From assembly GCA_943912855.1 (NCBI GenBank), contig CALTVC010000011.1:1-64000 (forward strand): a stretch of DNA of 64,000 bases, read 5' to 3'. Shown in pieces: positions 51,001-58,834 of this stretch; the stretch's first letter is position 1; every line of letters begins with the position of its first letter. A program made the position numbers and the translations under genes. Source of the stretch: an uncultured Flavobacterium sp. (GTDB taxonomy: Bacteria > Bacteroidota > Bacteroidia > Flavobacteriales > Flavobacteriaceae). The notes under the pieces are model-generated. The model did not search any database, was not told the origin of the DNA, and was given only the letters and a program-made list of their open reading frames with translations.

Positions 51001-54000
51001 AATATGTTGTAGTTGCTGTAAGGCTACTAATGTTTGCTGTTAGTACACCCGCTGCGGTAGTGCCAGAAATGGTAACACCTGCTGCCGGTGTGGCAGACGA
51101 AGCCGAATAGTAATATTCATATCCGTTTGCCGGAGCAGACGAAGGTGCTGTCCAGCTTATGGTAGCAGTACTATTGGTTACAGCAGATGCAGTTACAGCT
51201 GTAGGGAAAGGACATGCAGGTGTAGCCGTAATAGATACATTGTCCAGATACATGTTGTTGCCGTATTCCGAGTGGAATTTGAAAGCAATGTATACCATAG
51301 GCTGGTTAGCAAATGCAGTTGAAGTAAGCAATTTTGCTTTCCATTGTGCAGTACCCGAAGTCACGGTAGCATCGTACCTTGCATAAAGGCTACCAATGTT
51401 TACCCAGTTAACTTTGTCATAAGAGTACTGTAGCTGTACACCTTCATTTAGGTAAGCGTTTGCATTATAGCTGGTGCTGTTTTCATTCCTCCAGTCAAAG
51501 TTAATGTCTATGCTGTTTATACCGGTAGTGGTAAAAGGCGCACTTATAAGGCGTTCTTCAGATCCTGCGGTACCTCCTGTGGCTACATACGAATTGTAAA
51601 ATACCATATTGCTACCTTCGCTTGGCGTTGTAGCTGGGTTGGTGCCGCTGGCAACGTAAGATATTTTTGTAGCAGTTTGAGTAGTGTTCGCTAAAGCTGT
51701 AGTCCAGCATGAAGGAATTGAAGCACTGTTAAAACCCTGAGCAAGGGTTAGGCTGACAGGAGTACATGCTGTTGTGAAACTACCACCATTTACACTGCTT
51801 GAACAACTTCCGTTAGATGCTGTAATCTGATAGTAGTATAGCGTGTTTGGAGTAAGCCCGGTTATAGCGTAAGAAGATGTTACGTTAGGATAGCTTGATA
51901 CACCGTTAGTATATCCAGAATCTGAGTATAACCTTATAGTATATGTTATAGCCGCGTAGCTACCGCCGGCAGCAGAAGCTGTCCAGCTCACGGTTGCGCC
52001 GTTTGCAACAATGCCTGCTATTGCAGGTGCTGTAGGAGCTATTGCACAGGTTATTGCACTGCTATTTAAAGCTGTACCATATTTAGGTCCGCCAATACAA
52101 GTGCCACTGTTATAGCTGTATACAAATATGTAGTATTGCGTATTTGATACAAGAGAGCTCAGTGTAAATGAAGTACCTGCGCCAACATAGCCCACAGTAC
52201 CGCCACCCAGGCTGTTGCCTGCGCTATAAGTTGTGCCGTCTACCGGCGCGGCACTAAGCGAAGCTGAAGTGCTATACACTACAAGGTAACCTGTAGGAGC
52301 TGTTGATGGAGCGGTTATAGTACCTGGAATGGTCGTTGTTGTAATAGTTCCGGCAGTAACAGCTGTAGCCGCCGAAGGAGCGGTACAAGGGAGAGCCAGT
52401 ATACCGTCAAATTCGTCTGCTCCTATGTCTGGGGCAGTACCGCCACCGTTTACAGAACCTGCAGGGCCCGGTCTGGCGTTACCATCATAATCAGTGCTCA
52501 CACCTGTAGTAGCTACTGATGCTCCTCCTGATTCTAAAACACCATTGCCCGATGGGGTAAGATGTAGATCTGTTGATGATGTAAAAACTGGCAGTACATT
52601 TAAACTGTTTGCGTCTTTGGTTGTAGCTGTTTGCCATGCGGCAAGAGTAGACCTGTTGCCTGAGTTGTAATAACCAACGTGGCCTCCAGGTACATAATAG
52701 TCATTGTTATTTACAGTTCCGGCAGATATGCTGGTTGTTGCGGTAGCGTATAAACCAAAAGCATATGTACTGGTATGATTGTTTACCAGTATGTTGTTAA
52801 GGAAATGTGTAAAGACTACACCACTTATACCTGCATCAACACAGAAAGATGAGTAGTTAGAACCACCCGGCTGTACTGGCATTAAAATAGTATTATGAAC
52901 AAACTTTATCCCTGTGGCCGCAGCACCAAAGTATACCCCTGTAGGTATAAAAGTGCTACTTGACGAAGTTTGGTATGTAATCATGGTACAATTACGGATA
53001 AAGTTGTTTGTAATTGTACTTAACGTATTATTTGTGGCAGAAGATACATAAATACCATGTGCGCCATATCCGCTTGTTGAGGGTTGTGATATATCGTGGA
53101 TGTTATTACGGTCTATTGTAATACCATAGTTAACATTACTTACTTCAATACCTGCTACAGATGCACTGTATCCTGTAGCGGATACACCTGCGCGAATGTC
53201 ATTACCACTTACAATAGCACCACCTGTTGTAGCTGCAGTGTAAGAAAGGAAAATACCTCTGTTACCTATCGTGGTATCATCGGCAAATGTACCGCTTACC
53301 GGAGTACCAAGGGTATTTCCGGTTATCTGTAATCCTGTATTAGGATAAGTTGTGCTTGTTCCCTGAGCATAGATGCCATAATAACACCTTGTTATGTTAT
53401 TGTTAGATATTATGGTGTTAAGGCTTGAATAAGCACCTGTAGATGTAGTAATTGCTGCTGCGGCATTTGAGAAAACAATACCGTAGTTTGCAACAGTTGA
53501 AGTTGAAGAAGAACGTGAACCTATAATAATACAGTTTTTCACAGTATTATTATTAGCTCCATCTGCTCCTGTTGTAGAGTTTGATGATAACCTTATACAA
53601 GCAAGGCTCGCTGTAGTACTGCTAGGTAGCTGTATGGTAAGGTCTTTAGATGTAGTTCCGTTAGAGCTACCGTCTATAGTTACATTATCAGCACCTTGTA
53701 ATTCCAGTATAGCTCTTCCTGTTGTAGGGCTGGCGTTACCGTTAATTACAATACCAGAACTTCCGGGCTTAATCGTAATGCCGGTGTAAGATGAGCTTGC
53801 TGTACCACTTGCAAGAAGCGGAACTGGCGTGACGGGTTCTGTGGTGTTAGCTGTAACGGTAACCGTAATAGCTCCGGTATGTGTACCGGCGTTAATGGCC
53901 GTAAAGGCAGCATTAACGGTGGCATACGTACCAGTTGTAGTTCCGCCTGAAGACGATACACTAACCTGTGCCAAAGCCGGCAACAGGCCTAAGATCAAAA

Positions 54001-54124
54001 ATGCTACTGTGAGCACAAACCGTGTAAGGTGTGTCCGTAACAATCCGGGGTCGGATCGAAACGACTCACACTCTGGTGATGCAAGCCGTTGATTGCCTGC
54101 GTGTCGTGTGTAATTTTCTATCAT
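45023..54124 (-). CDS. Giant multidomain secreted protein with T9SS sorting domain
   Basis: From ATG 54124 this protein has 3033 residues. An unusually long polar stretch (about 33 residues) precedes the hydrophobic signal core RFVLTVAFLILGLLPALAQ. A right-handed beta-helix follows at about 55-565. Then come fibronectin-III-like modules alternating with jelly-roll, MAM-like domains (about 790-970, 1070-1235 and 1340-1495). Three GEVED-type domains with FAIWVDWNND and GE-x-EDYTxTV end motifs lie at about 1840-1985, 2080-2228 and 2322-2471. A C-terminal module shared with the 1508-residue protein (LDYTLWSSPV, YLIRMPN, GNPYPSP) and a type A T9SS sorting domain (about the last 60 residues) complete it. 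It is likely a surface adhesin, or secreted for gliding or polymer binding. A start at 54163 lies upstream of the promoter box and is rejected. Confidence 0.87.
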   Translation of the reverse strand: MIENYTRHAGNQRLASPECESFRSDPGLLRTHLTRFVLTVAFLILGLLPALAQVSVSSSGGTTTGTYATVNAAFTAINAGTHTGAITVTVTANTTEPVTPVPLLASGTASSSYTGITIKPGSSGIVINGNASPTTGRAILELQGADNVTIDGSSNGTTSKDLTIQLPSSTTASLACIRLSSNSTTGADGANNNTVKNCIIIGSRSSSTSTVANYGIVFSNAAAAITTSTGAYSSLNTIISNNNITRCYYGIYAQGTSTTYPNTGLQITGNTLGTPVSGTFADDTTIGNRGIFLSYTAATTGGAIVSGNDIRAGVSATGYSASVAGIEVSNVNYGITIDRNNIHDISQPSTSGYGAHGIYVSSATNNTLSTITNNFIRNCTMITYQTSSSSTFIPTGVYFGAAATGIKFVHNTILMPVQPGGSNYSSFCVDAGISGVVFTHFLNNILVNNHTSTYAFGLYATATTSISAGTVNNNDYYVPGGHVGYYNSGNRSTLAAWQTATTKDANSLNVLPVFTSSTDLHLTPSGNGVLESGGASVATTGVSTDYDGNARPGPAGSVNGGGTAPDIGADEFDGILALPCTAPSAATAVTAGTITTTTIPGTITAPSTAPTGYLVVYSTSASLSAAPVDGTTYSAGNSLGGGTVGYVGAGTSFTLSSLVSNTQYYIFVYSYNSGTCIGGPKYGTALNSSAITCAIAPTAPAIAGIVANGATVSWTASAAGGSYAAITYTIRLYSDSGYTNGVSSYPNVTSSYAITGLTPNTLYYYQITASNGSCSSSVNGGSFTTACTPVSLTLAQGFNSASIPSCWTTALANTTQTATKISYVASGTNPATTPSEGSNMVFYNSYVATGGTAGSEERLISAPFTTTGINSIDINFDWRNENSTSYNANAYLNEGVQLQYSYDKVNWVNIGSLYARYDATVTSGTAQWKAKLLTSTAFANQPMVYIAFKFHSEYGNNMYLDNVSITATPACPFPTAVTASAVTNSTATISWTAPSSAPANGYEYYYSASSATPAAGVTISGTTAAGVLTANISSLTATTTYYVWVRSVCGTSTKSEWSSAGSFTTFCDPVTSLPWTDGFESLTTTGANTVPSCWKNETGSYAWNASNADTYTQNDPRTGTYYQTIRYSNSTASYLWSPGFSLTAGISYDFSFYFVGDGSSGWTGDVVYNTAQGSSGATTMGASFITSGTTSTASYAPVTRSFVPTTSGIYYFAVKVSSSFSPYYLGVDDFMVRKTPTCYPPTALTVSSITNTGAAISWTAPTQGTPATYEYEVRSSGAAGSGSTGLAASGNTTVPTVSTTVGGLTQGQTYSLYVRSNCGSSDVSDWTVATTFTTQYVTPVTWTEGFTTTTLPDGWTNPTPVWSIGTLTQLGTGTGNYIYRLLNNTNTTAAFTTINVGPLDANDRLKFSYKIVENTNPYNPAAAGSGNFVVEVSTNFGQTWTTLETVNNNGLAGWQIKAYSLAAYNGQIVKVRITGNRTTGNMQYGFDSFVIEPTPACDAPLSLSATATGQSTATVTWPASGSNPTEGYQYYVATTSTAPTSATTESGSVAAGVTTALLTSLTPATQHYVWVRSNCDGTFSDWSPSATFTTMKAEPTNHATNFAVSAATTTAITTTWTAATGAVLPDGYSLRANTTSPAAPVDGTDTADATLAALPASRKIAGAATATGQLTAGAPGTMYYINNYTYTNSGTYIDFKTDGTVPSLNYATRPAAASAITLSGISFTATTINWTLPATFDAAKQTVLIFVKQGSSISAGTPTSGPGAYTASTDFSVPGTAYQGDAAAYAVYKGTGTSVSITGLNSSTQYYIAAYIVMNDANYNSTYSTSASATGSFFTGYCTPSSVPDYDYINNFNATGSSSSISNTNSGYSSTGYSNYTAQAVSMYPGGIINFNAALVADGDGFAIWVDWNNDLTFSSSERVYVSSAYSTSSASGSFTVPLTAAVGNYRMRVMTDYGSSAPSNPCSVTYDYYYEDYFGEVEDYTVTVTPPPSCYFPAGLAATPSGNSITANWSAPTTGSVPVSYEYVITTTAGTPTTSGTVTTATSFTASSLVTDTTYYIYVRSNCGSGTYSDWTSVSQFLGYCVPSSSSSSYYIANFRTTGGVSNITNTGTTQISNGYSNYTAQSASVYAGTNLNFTASFGSSTTTTFGFAIWVDWNNDYDFNDSGEQVFVSTGYSANFSNSISIPAGAVAGNYRMRILNDYYSSAPSNPCSFNAYGPYGEAEDYTLTVLPAPTCYMPTGLTASYGYTSSTFSWTAPTSGTTPAGYEYVLSTTAGTPAGSGTATTGTSFTAPTTMGTTYYLYVRTNCGNGDYSAWASTTLSTNYCTPVTSTVNGTDIVTNVVVTNTTGGTYANPTTNNSTNYSTYTTSFNLTRGTSGNTIAITFGTDGTQYSAVWIDFNRNLIFESGEELIGRATTATGASGTVTYTFAVPATAQLGNTLMRVRGGSDSAYTAAGACATTSYGETEDYTINIIEPCFTWTGTTSTNWNTTTNWCAGLVPTSESDVTIPNTTNKPVITSGVAYSHNLTLGEGATLTVNTGATLSVDNILSVNPTATLTVQDNAALIQGSSTVTNVNSGKIAFTKKSNTLYRLDYTLWSSPVAGQNLGTFSPATATTRFYTYNPVSGLYALATPATTSFAEATAYLIRMPNADATAGYNAGETAIQFTGNFNGEPHNGTVSKTLSTASGGYNGVGNPYPSPINVADFFAANTGVIDGSGIYFWRKKNDGLSSSYATLTLAAFTANQATGGGAENAQYYQYDSSTGSNNWLLAPGQGFIVKTVATTGNPTLTFTNTMRRPTPGSSQAFFRNAANTASRLWVNMTAANGGISQTAVAYMNNATMGIDYGYDGVKFAENNTLAFYSLAQNTALTVQARPEFVNTDVVPMGYVAPSAGTHTIAIDHVDGIFEQGQTIYLRDNLTGMIANLSNGSYTFITEAGTFENRFDILYNTQALGTDVPTIDANNVVIVKQGTTITVNSGSVLMNGITIYDTRGRKVYSMSDINNTQTAINNLTAEQQVLIVEINTVKGKVSKRIIF

Positions 54125-54143
54125 CTTTTTTCTGTTAGATTTA

Positions 54144-54151
54144 CAAAAATA
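54144..54151 (-). promoter_or_regulatory. -7 box of the giant gene
   Basis: The minus strand reads TATTTTTG, 20 bp before the ATG at 54124. This supports the shorter start. Confidence 0.55.
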
Positions 54152-54163
54152 TCGAATTAACAT

Positions 54164-54576
54164 AAAAATAACACAAGAGTGTTAATTTTTAGATTTTTGT
54201 AACATTAAGGTTTTGTTAACCTAATTTTGTTTAAAGAAACATTCTTATTTTGGTTAAAAATTGCATTTAAATCATTTTTTATCATAAAATACAACATTAA
54301 CAATTGTTGTTTTTGATGTTAAAAAAGTCTTGAAACAACTTTTAATAACCATTTTATAGCTATTTGTATTTTTTTTGTTAAAATAATAGAAGCAGAGTGC
54401 ATTTTTTGTTTAATAAATTTCATCAAAGAATACCTCAATAGTCAATTTTTTGGAGATTTATAAAAAAATGGCATTTGTTTGTTATAATTTAAAATCATTA
54501 TATTTTGCGCTATGCTTTTTTTAAATAAAAAAACCGCCTGTATTTAAAGGCGGTTTCGGTTAAAATCAAATTTGGG
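54164..54576. other. AT-rich gene-free region
   Basis: No ORF is evident. The region is strongly AT-rich with many T/A runs and contains the upstream part of the giant gene promoter and the terminator of the carboxylase operon (54531-54556). Confidence 0.6.
54531..54556 (-). terminator. Terminator of the acyl-CoA carboxylase operon
   Basis: AAACCGCCT/AGGCGGTTT pair over 9 bp with an 8-nt loop, and the minus strand continues with a T-run. Confidence 0.8.
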
Positions 54577-56118
54577 TTAGAGCGGTATGTTACCGTGTTT
54601 TCGTTTAGGAGCATCCACCTTTTTATGCTCCAGTATACTGAAGGCCTTTAGTAGTTTCCTCCTTGTATATTTCGGTTCTATTACTTCGTCTATAAAGCCG
54701 CGCTGTGCCGCCATGTAAGGGTTGGCAAACTTATCGGCGTACTCCGCTTCTTTCTCCAGGAGTTTCGCGGCAGGGTCTTCGGCTTCGCTTATTTCTTTCT
54801 TAAAGATAATTTCGCTCGCTCCCTTAGCGCCCATCACCGCTATTTCAGCACTTGGCCAGGCGTAATTAAAGTCGGCTCCTATATGCTTGCTGTTCATAAC
54901 GTCATATGCCCCTCCGTATGCTTTGCGGGTAATTACCGTAACGCGCGGCACGGTAGCCTCGCTAAGCGCATAGAGCAACTTGGCACCGTGTACTATGATG
55001 CCGTTCCACTCCTGGTTGGTGCCCGGTAGGAAACCCGGTACATCTACCAGTACCAAAAGCGGAATATTAAAACAGTCGCAAAAACGTACAAAACGTGCCG
55101 CCTTAGTACTGCTGTTCACATCCAGTACTCCGGCAAGGTAAGCAGGCTGGTTGGCTACGATGCCTATGCTGCGTCCGCCCAGGCGTGCAAAACCCACAAT
55201 GATGTTTTCGGCGAAAGCCTTGTGAATCTCAAAAAAAGAATCCTCATCTATAATGCCCTGTATAACCTTATGCATGTCATACGGTTTATTGGCGTTATCC
55301 GGAATGATGTCGCTCAGCACGTCCCGAATTTCATCGGCTGGGGTAAAGGGCAGTGCGGGTGCTTTTTCGTCGTTATTTTGTGGAAGGTAGCTCAGCAGGG
55401 TTTTTACATCTTCCAGGCATTGCACATCGTTAGCCGATGTTACGTGCGCTACGCCGCTCCTGGTGCTATGGGTACTTGCCCCGCCCAGTTCCTCGCTGGT
55501 TACGGTTTCGTTAGTTACGGTTTTTACCACGTTAGGGCCGGTAACAAACATATAGCTGGTGTTTTCTACCATCATGGTAAAATCAGTCATGGCTGGCGAA
55601 TACACCGCGCCACCCGCACACGGACCCATAATGGCGCTTATCTGCGGAATCACGCCGCTGCTTTGTACGTTACGGTAAAAGATATCGGCATATCCGCCAA
55701 GTGAACGAACGCCTTCCTGTATGCGCGCACCACCACTGTCGTTAAGACCTATCATAGGAGTACCGGTGCGTAGTGCCATATCCATGACCTTGCATATTTT
55801 TTCGGCATGGGTTTCAGAGAGCGCGCCGCCAAACACGGTAAAGTCTTGCGCAAACACATATATCGCTCTGCCGTTAACCGTGCCGTAACCGGTAATCACG
55901 CCATCGCCGTAATAGGTTTCTTTTTCCAGTCCGAAGTCAGTACTGCGGTGGGTGACCAGCATGCCTATTTCTTCAAACGAACCTTCGTCGAGCAGGTATT
56001 CTACACGTTCGCGTGCGGTAAGTTTCTTTTTGGCGTGCTGGGTGGCAATGCGCTTTTCGCCACCGCCCAGTTTTGCCTGGGCTATTTTATCGTTGAGTAT
56101 GTTTATTTTGTTTTCCAT
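54577..56118 (-). CDS. pccB: Acyl-CoA carboxylase, carboxyltransferase (beta) subunit
   Basis: This is a 513-residue crotonase-fold carboxyltransferase. N-terminal half motifs include GGARIQEGVRSLGGYADIFYRN and GPCAGGAVYSPAMTDFTMMV; C-terminal half motifs include LVDVPGFLPGTNQEWNGIIVHGAKLL and KAYGGAYDVMNSKHIGADFNYAWPSAEIAVMG. It transfers CO2 from carboxybiotin to an acyl-CoA. The Asp in GAYDVM (about D406) corresponds in position to the residue that favours propionyl-CoA in characterised PccB enzymes. Propionyl-CoA carboxylase is therefore the best call, but an acetyl-CoA specificity is not excluded. It is the third gene of the carrier-biotin carboxylase-CT operon, 8 bp after the biotin carboxylase gene. 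Confidence 0.9.
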   Translation of the reverse strand: MENKINILNDKIAQAKLGGGEKRIATQHAKKKLTARERVEYLLDEGSFEEIGMLVTHRSTDFGLEKETYYGDGVITGYGTVNGRAIYVFAQDFTVFGGALSETHAEKICKVMDMALRTGTPMIGLNDSGGARIQEGVRSLGGYADIFYRNVQSSGVIPQISAIMGPCAGGAVYSPAMTDFTMMVENTSYMFVTGPNVVKTVTNETVTSEELGGASTHSTRSGVAHVTSANDVQCLEDVKTLLSYLPQNNDEKAPALPFTPADEIRDVLSDIIPDNANKPYDMHKVIQGIIDEDSFFEIHKAFAENIIVGFARLGGRSIGIVANQPAYLAGVLDVNSSTKAARFVRFCDCFNIPLLVLVDVPGFLPGTNQEWNGIIVHGAKLLYALSEATVPRVTVITRKAYGGAYDVMNSKHIGADFNYAWPSAEIAVMGAKGASEIIFKKEISEAEDPAAKLLEKEAEYADKFANPYMAAQRGFIDEVIEPKYTRRKLLKAFSILEHKKVDAPKRKHGNIPL

Positions 56119-56126
56119 GACGGGTG

Positions 56127-57569
56127 TTAGCTAATGGGTAGTCGTAGTACTTTTTGGTCGGCTAGGTAGTGTTTCAGGGCAATGTAGGCTGCCACTTCGG
56201 CTTCGGAATCGAGCTTGGCTTTAATGGCATCGCTGTCGTAATATTTCTTTACAAAATGCGTATCGAAATTCCCCGAACGGAACGCCTCGTGTTCCATTAC
56301 AAACGTACCAAAGGGCAGGGTAGTGGCTACTCCCTGAATCTTATATTGGTCTATGGCTTCAATCATACGCTGTATGGCTTCCTCACGGTTTTTACCATAG
56401 GTTATGAGTTTACTCAGCATGGGGTCATAATATATAGGTACGTCCATGCCTTGCTCAAAGCCGTTGTCTACCCGTATGCCGTTACCTACAGGGAGTTCGT
56501 ATACTTCGAGCTTACCTACGTTTGGTGAAAAATCAGTCAGCGGATCTTCGGCATACACACGGAGCTCCATAGCGTGACCCAATATTGCAAGGTCATCTTG
56601 CTTTATAGGGAGTGCTTCGCCACGTGCCACACGTATTTGTAGCTCAACCAAATCAAGCCCGGTAATGAGTTCCGTTACCGGATGCTCCACCTGAAGTCGG
56701 GTGTTCATTTCCAGGAAATAAAAGTTGAGGTTTTCGTCCAATAAAAACTCAACTGTACCCGCGCCAAGATAATTACACGCCTGTGCCACCTTAACGGCGG
56801 CTTCGCCCATTGCCTTGCGTATTTCTGGGGTCAGTACAGATGACGGTGCTTCCTCCACCACCTTCTGGTGGCGACGCTGTACAGAACATTCACGTTCAAA
56901 CAGGTGCAGGGTGTTGCCGTGGCTGTCTGCCATGACCTGTATTTCTATATGGCGTGGCGATCCTACGTATTTTTCTATGAACACGCTGCCATCGCCAAAG
57001 GCTGAAGTAGCCTCGCTTATGGCACGTTCCATTTGTGATTCAAATTCTTCTTCGTTTTGGACAATGCGCATGCCCTTACCGCCACCGCCTGCGCTTGCCT
57101 TAATAAGTATAGGGAAACCTATTTCTTTACTGATTGCTTTTGCTTCGGCTACATCGGTAATGGCTTTGTCTACGCCCGGCACCATAGGAATGTTGTATGC
57201 CTTAACGGCATCCTTAGCGCCCAGCTTACTCCCCATAATGCGTATGGCATCGGGGCGTGGACCTATAAATGTAATCCCAGCTGCGGTAACCGCTTCGGCA
57301 AAGTTGGCATTCTCGCTCAAAAAACCATATCCCGGGTGAATGGCATCGGCTCCGGTGGTTTTGGCTGCACCTATTATCTTATCTATAACAAGGTAACTCT
57401 GGCTGCTGGGAGCTTCTCCTATATATATGGCCTCATCGGCAAATTTTACGTGCGGAGCGTTACGGTCGGCAGCACTGTACACGGCTACGGTTTTAATGCC
57501 CATTTTTTTAGCGGTGGTCATTACCCTTATGGCAATTTCCCCGCGATTGGCTACAAGTATTTTTTTCAT
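56127..57569 (-). CDS. Biotin carboxylase subunit
   Basis: From ATG 57569 this 480-residue protein matches AccC/PccA-type biotin carboxylase. The N-terminal domain is MKKILVANRGEIAIRVM. The ATP-grasp region has KASAGGGGKGMRIV, the ATP and biotin-binding segment FERECSVQRRHQKVVEEAPS, and FLEMNTRLQVEHPVTE. The active-site Arg/Glu cluster is in EHPVTELITG. It carboxylates biotin using ATP and bicarbonate. The frame to 57611 is open but the true start is the family-typical ATG. An inverted repeat at 57584-57645 lies upstream, before the carrier gene end. Confidence 0.9.
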   Translation of the reverse strand: MKKILVANRGEIAIRVMTTAKKMGIKTVAVYSAADRNAPHVKFADEAIYIGEAPSSQSYLVIDKIIGAAKTTGADAIHPGYGFLSENANFAEAVTAAGITFIGPRPDAIRIMGSKLGAKDAVKAYNIPMVPGVDKAITDVAEAKAISKEIGFPILIKASAGGGGKGMRIVQNEEEFESQMERAISEATSAFGDGSVFIEKYVGSPRHIEIQVMADSHGNTLHLFERECSVQRRHQKVVEEAPSSVLTPEIRKAMGEAAVKVAQACNYLGAGTVEFLLDENLNFYFLEMNTRLQVEHPVTELITGLDLVELQIRVARGEALPIKQDDLAILGHAMELRVYAEDPLTDFSPNVGKLEVYELPVGNGIRVDNGFEQGMDVPIYYDPMLSKLITYGKNREEAIQRMIEAIDQYKIQGVATTLPFGTFVMEHEAFRSGNFDTHFVKKYYDSDAIKAKLDSEAEVAAYIALKHYLADQKVLRLPIS

Positions 57570-57583
57570 GCTGATAGTATAGT

Positions 57584-57645
57584 AGCCACGAATTACACGA
57601 ATCAATACCAATTTTTAATTAGTATAATTCGTGTAATTCGTGGCT
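57584..57645. repeat. Inverted repeat between carrier and carboxylase genes
   Basis: Arms 57584-57602 and 57627-57645 (AGCCACGAATTACACGAAT) are perfectly complementary over 19 bp with a 24-nt loop. This motif type (CACGAATTACACGAAT) recurs in flavobacterial intergenic repeats. In the operon it can affect mRNA processing or act as an attenuator. Confidence 0.6.
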
Positions 57646-57652
57646 TTTATCG

Positions 57653-58138
57653 TTACTCGAATTCTATTAATAATTGTCCTTTGTCTACGGCCTGACCTTT
57701 GGTTACAGCTATGCTCTTAATAACCCCCGCGCGTGGCGAATGGAAAGTGTTTTCCATTTTCATAGCTTCCAGTATTAATAAGGTGTCGTTTTCCTGCACG
57801 GTCTGCCCCGGGGCTACGCTGATTTCTAAAATCAATCCCGGTATGGGGGCTTTGATCTCATTTACCTGTTTTGCGGTGCCTACCTCAAAGCCCATGTTTT
57901 TAATGAGCACATCTAAGGCATCGGCTATGTGTACGTGGTAGGTGTTGTTGTTTACCGTAACGGTATAGGATTTCTTTAAAAAATCTGCCGCTGTAATTTC
58001 GGCTTTATAAGGTATGTTGTCTTTCAGGGCATGATAGGTAGCTGAGCCGGTAGGTATGGCATCAAAAGCTTCCGCCTGAATATCGGTAATGGCTATGGGA
58101 TTGCCGCCGTTTACCGAGGTATGGTATGTATTGCTCAT
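57653..58138 (-). CDS. Biotin carboxyl carrier protein
   Basis: This 161-residue protein has a C-terminal biotinyl domain (about 85-161) with the biotinylation motif EAMKMENT (Lys target) flanked by APIPGLILEISV and V-x-x-G-Q-A-V-D-K-G-Q-L-L. The N-terminal 85 residues are a less conserved adapter region typical of the acyl-CoA carboxylase carrier. The biotin swings between the biotin carboxylase and carboxyltransferase subunits. It is the first gene of the operon. Confidence 0.92.
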   Translation of the reverse strand: MSNTYHTSVNGGNPIAITDIQAEAFDAIPTGSATYHALKDNIPYKAEITAADFLKKSYTVTVNNNTYHVHIADALDVLIKNMGFEVGTAKQVNEIKAPIPGLILEISVAPGQTVQENDTLLILEAMKMENTFHSPRAGVIKSIAVTKGQAVDKGQLLIEFE

Positions 58139-58303
58139 AAAATTTGTTTGTCTTTCGTAAAGATATTAAAAAGAAAACGTTGTAGTGAAGCGAAAAAGAT
58201 GTATTTTTGCTCAGGAAATATACATTGAGTAGTACTACCAATGTGTTTTCTACACACAACCAACGCCATTTTTTAACGACTTTTATTTTACTAAAACGTT
58301 TTT

Positions 58304-58319
58304 TGGCAGAATTTTTGCA
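58304..58319 (+). promoter_or_regulatory. Sigma54-like promoter (-24/-12)
   Basis: TTGGCAGAATTTTTGCA has the canonical GG-N10-GC spacing of RpoN promoters (GG 58305-58306, GC 58317-58318), with 10 of 11 consensus positions of TGGCAC-N5-TTGCA. No dedicated enhancer site was recognised and no protein gene starts close downstream. Confidence 0.4.
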
Positions 58320-58329
58320 ACACATCAGC

Positions 58330-58472
58330 GCGAAACCAGGCGTGTGTACCCCACATCATTTAGTAATGGAATGAACGTAGGGTAACCGCCGTATAGAATT
58401 GTATTTTTTGTTTAGTGTAGTATATTTTTAAGAAGGAGAGCCGTGGCAGTTTTGTTGCGGCTTTTTTTTGGT
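58330..58472 (+). ncRNA. Candidate small RNA downstream of a sigma54-like promoter
   Basis: A promoter-to-terminator unit of about 140 nt ends in the AGCCG/CGGCT hairpin with a long T-run. It holds a TACCC/GGGTA stem and no ORF of note. Assignment rests only on the flanking signals. Confidence 0.3.
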
Positions 58473-58490
58473 TTTGGTAGCACGGAGATA

Positions 58491-58672
58491 CACGGAGATA
58501 CACGGAGGTAGCACAGAGATACACGGAGAGAAGAAACTACATCTTCAATCTAAGGGCAAAAATTGTTTTTAATAATTGTTTGGAGCTTTGTAGGCTTTTG
58601 CTTTAGGCACTATCTCATTGATATTTAAAAACTCTGTGAATCTCTGTGCTACCTCCGTGTATCTCTGTGTTA
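58491..58672. repeat. Inverted pair of CACGGAG/CACAGAG repeats
   Basis: About 40 bp at 58491-58530 reappears inverted at 58630-58672 with roughly four mismatches. The unit is the degenerate CACGGAGATACACGGAG family. Confidence 0.6.
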
Positions 58673-58834
58673 CAGAATTAATGTTGGTTGTAATTTGAAA
58701 GGGAATGCCACGTGACATCGGACTATCGACCTCAGACAAATAAACAAATAACCGTATCACCGCATAACCAAAAAATACAAACTGTTGTTTGATTTTTGCA
58801 AGTTTCCCGGAAAACTTTTCCCGAAATTTGCCCT

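Larger units (their letters stand above)
58139..58834. other. Gene-free region with repeats and a possible small transcript
   Basis: No protein gene is evident before the MFS start. It contains a TATTTTTG box on the plus strand (58202-58209), a sigma54-like promoter (about 58304-58319) and a terminator-like hairpin (AGCCG/CGGCT with T-run, about 58438-58472). An inverted pair of CACGGAG/CACAGAG repeats lies at 58491-58530 and 58630-58672. Confidence 0.5.

Noticed and set aside
46000..53900. Plus-strand frames inside the giant gene
   Set aside because: Cys/Thr/Val-rich shadow products of the repetitive minus-strand gene.
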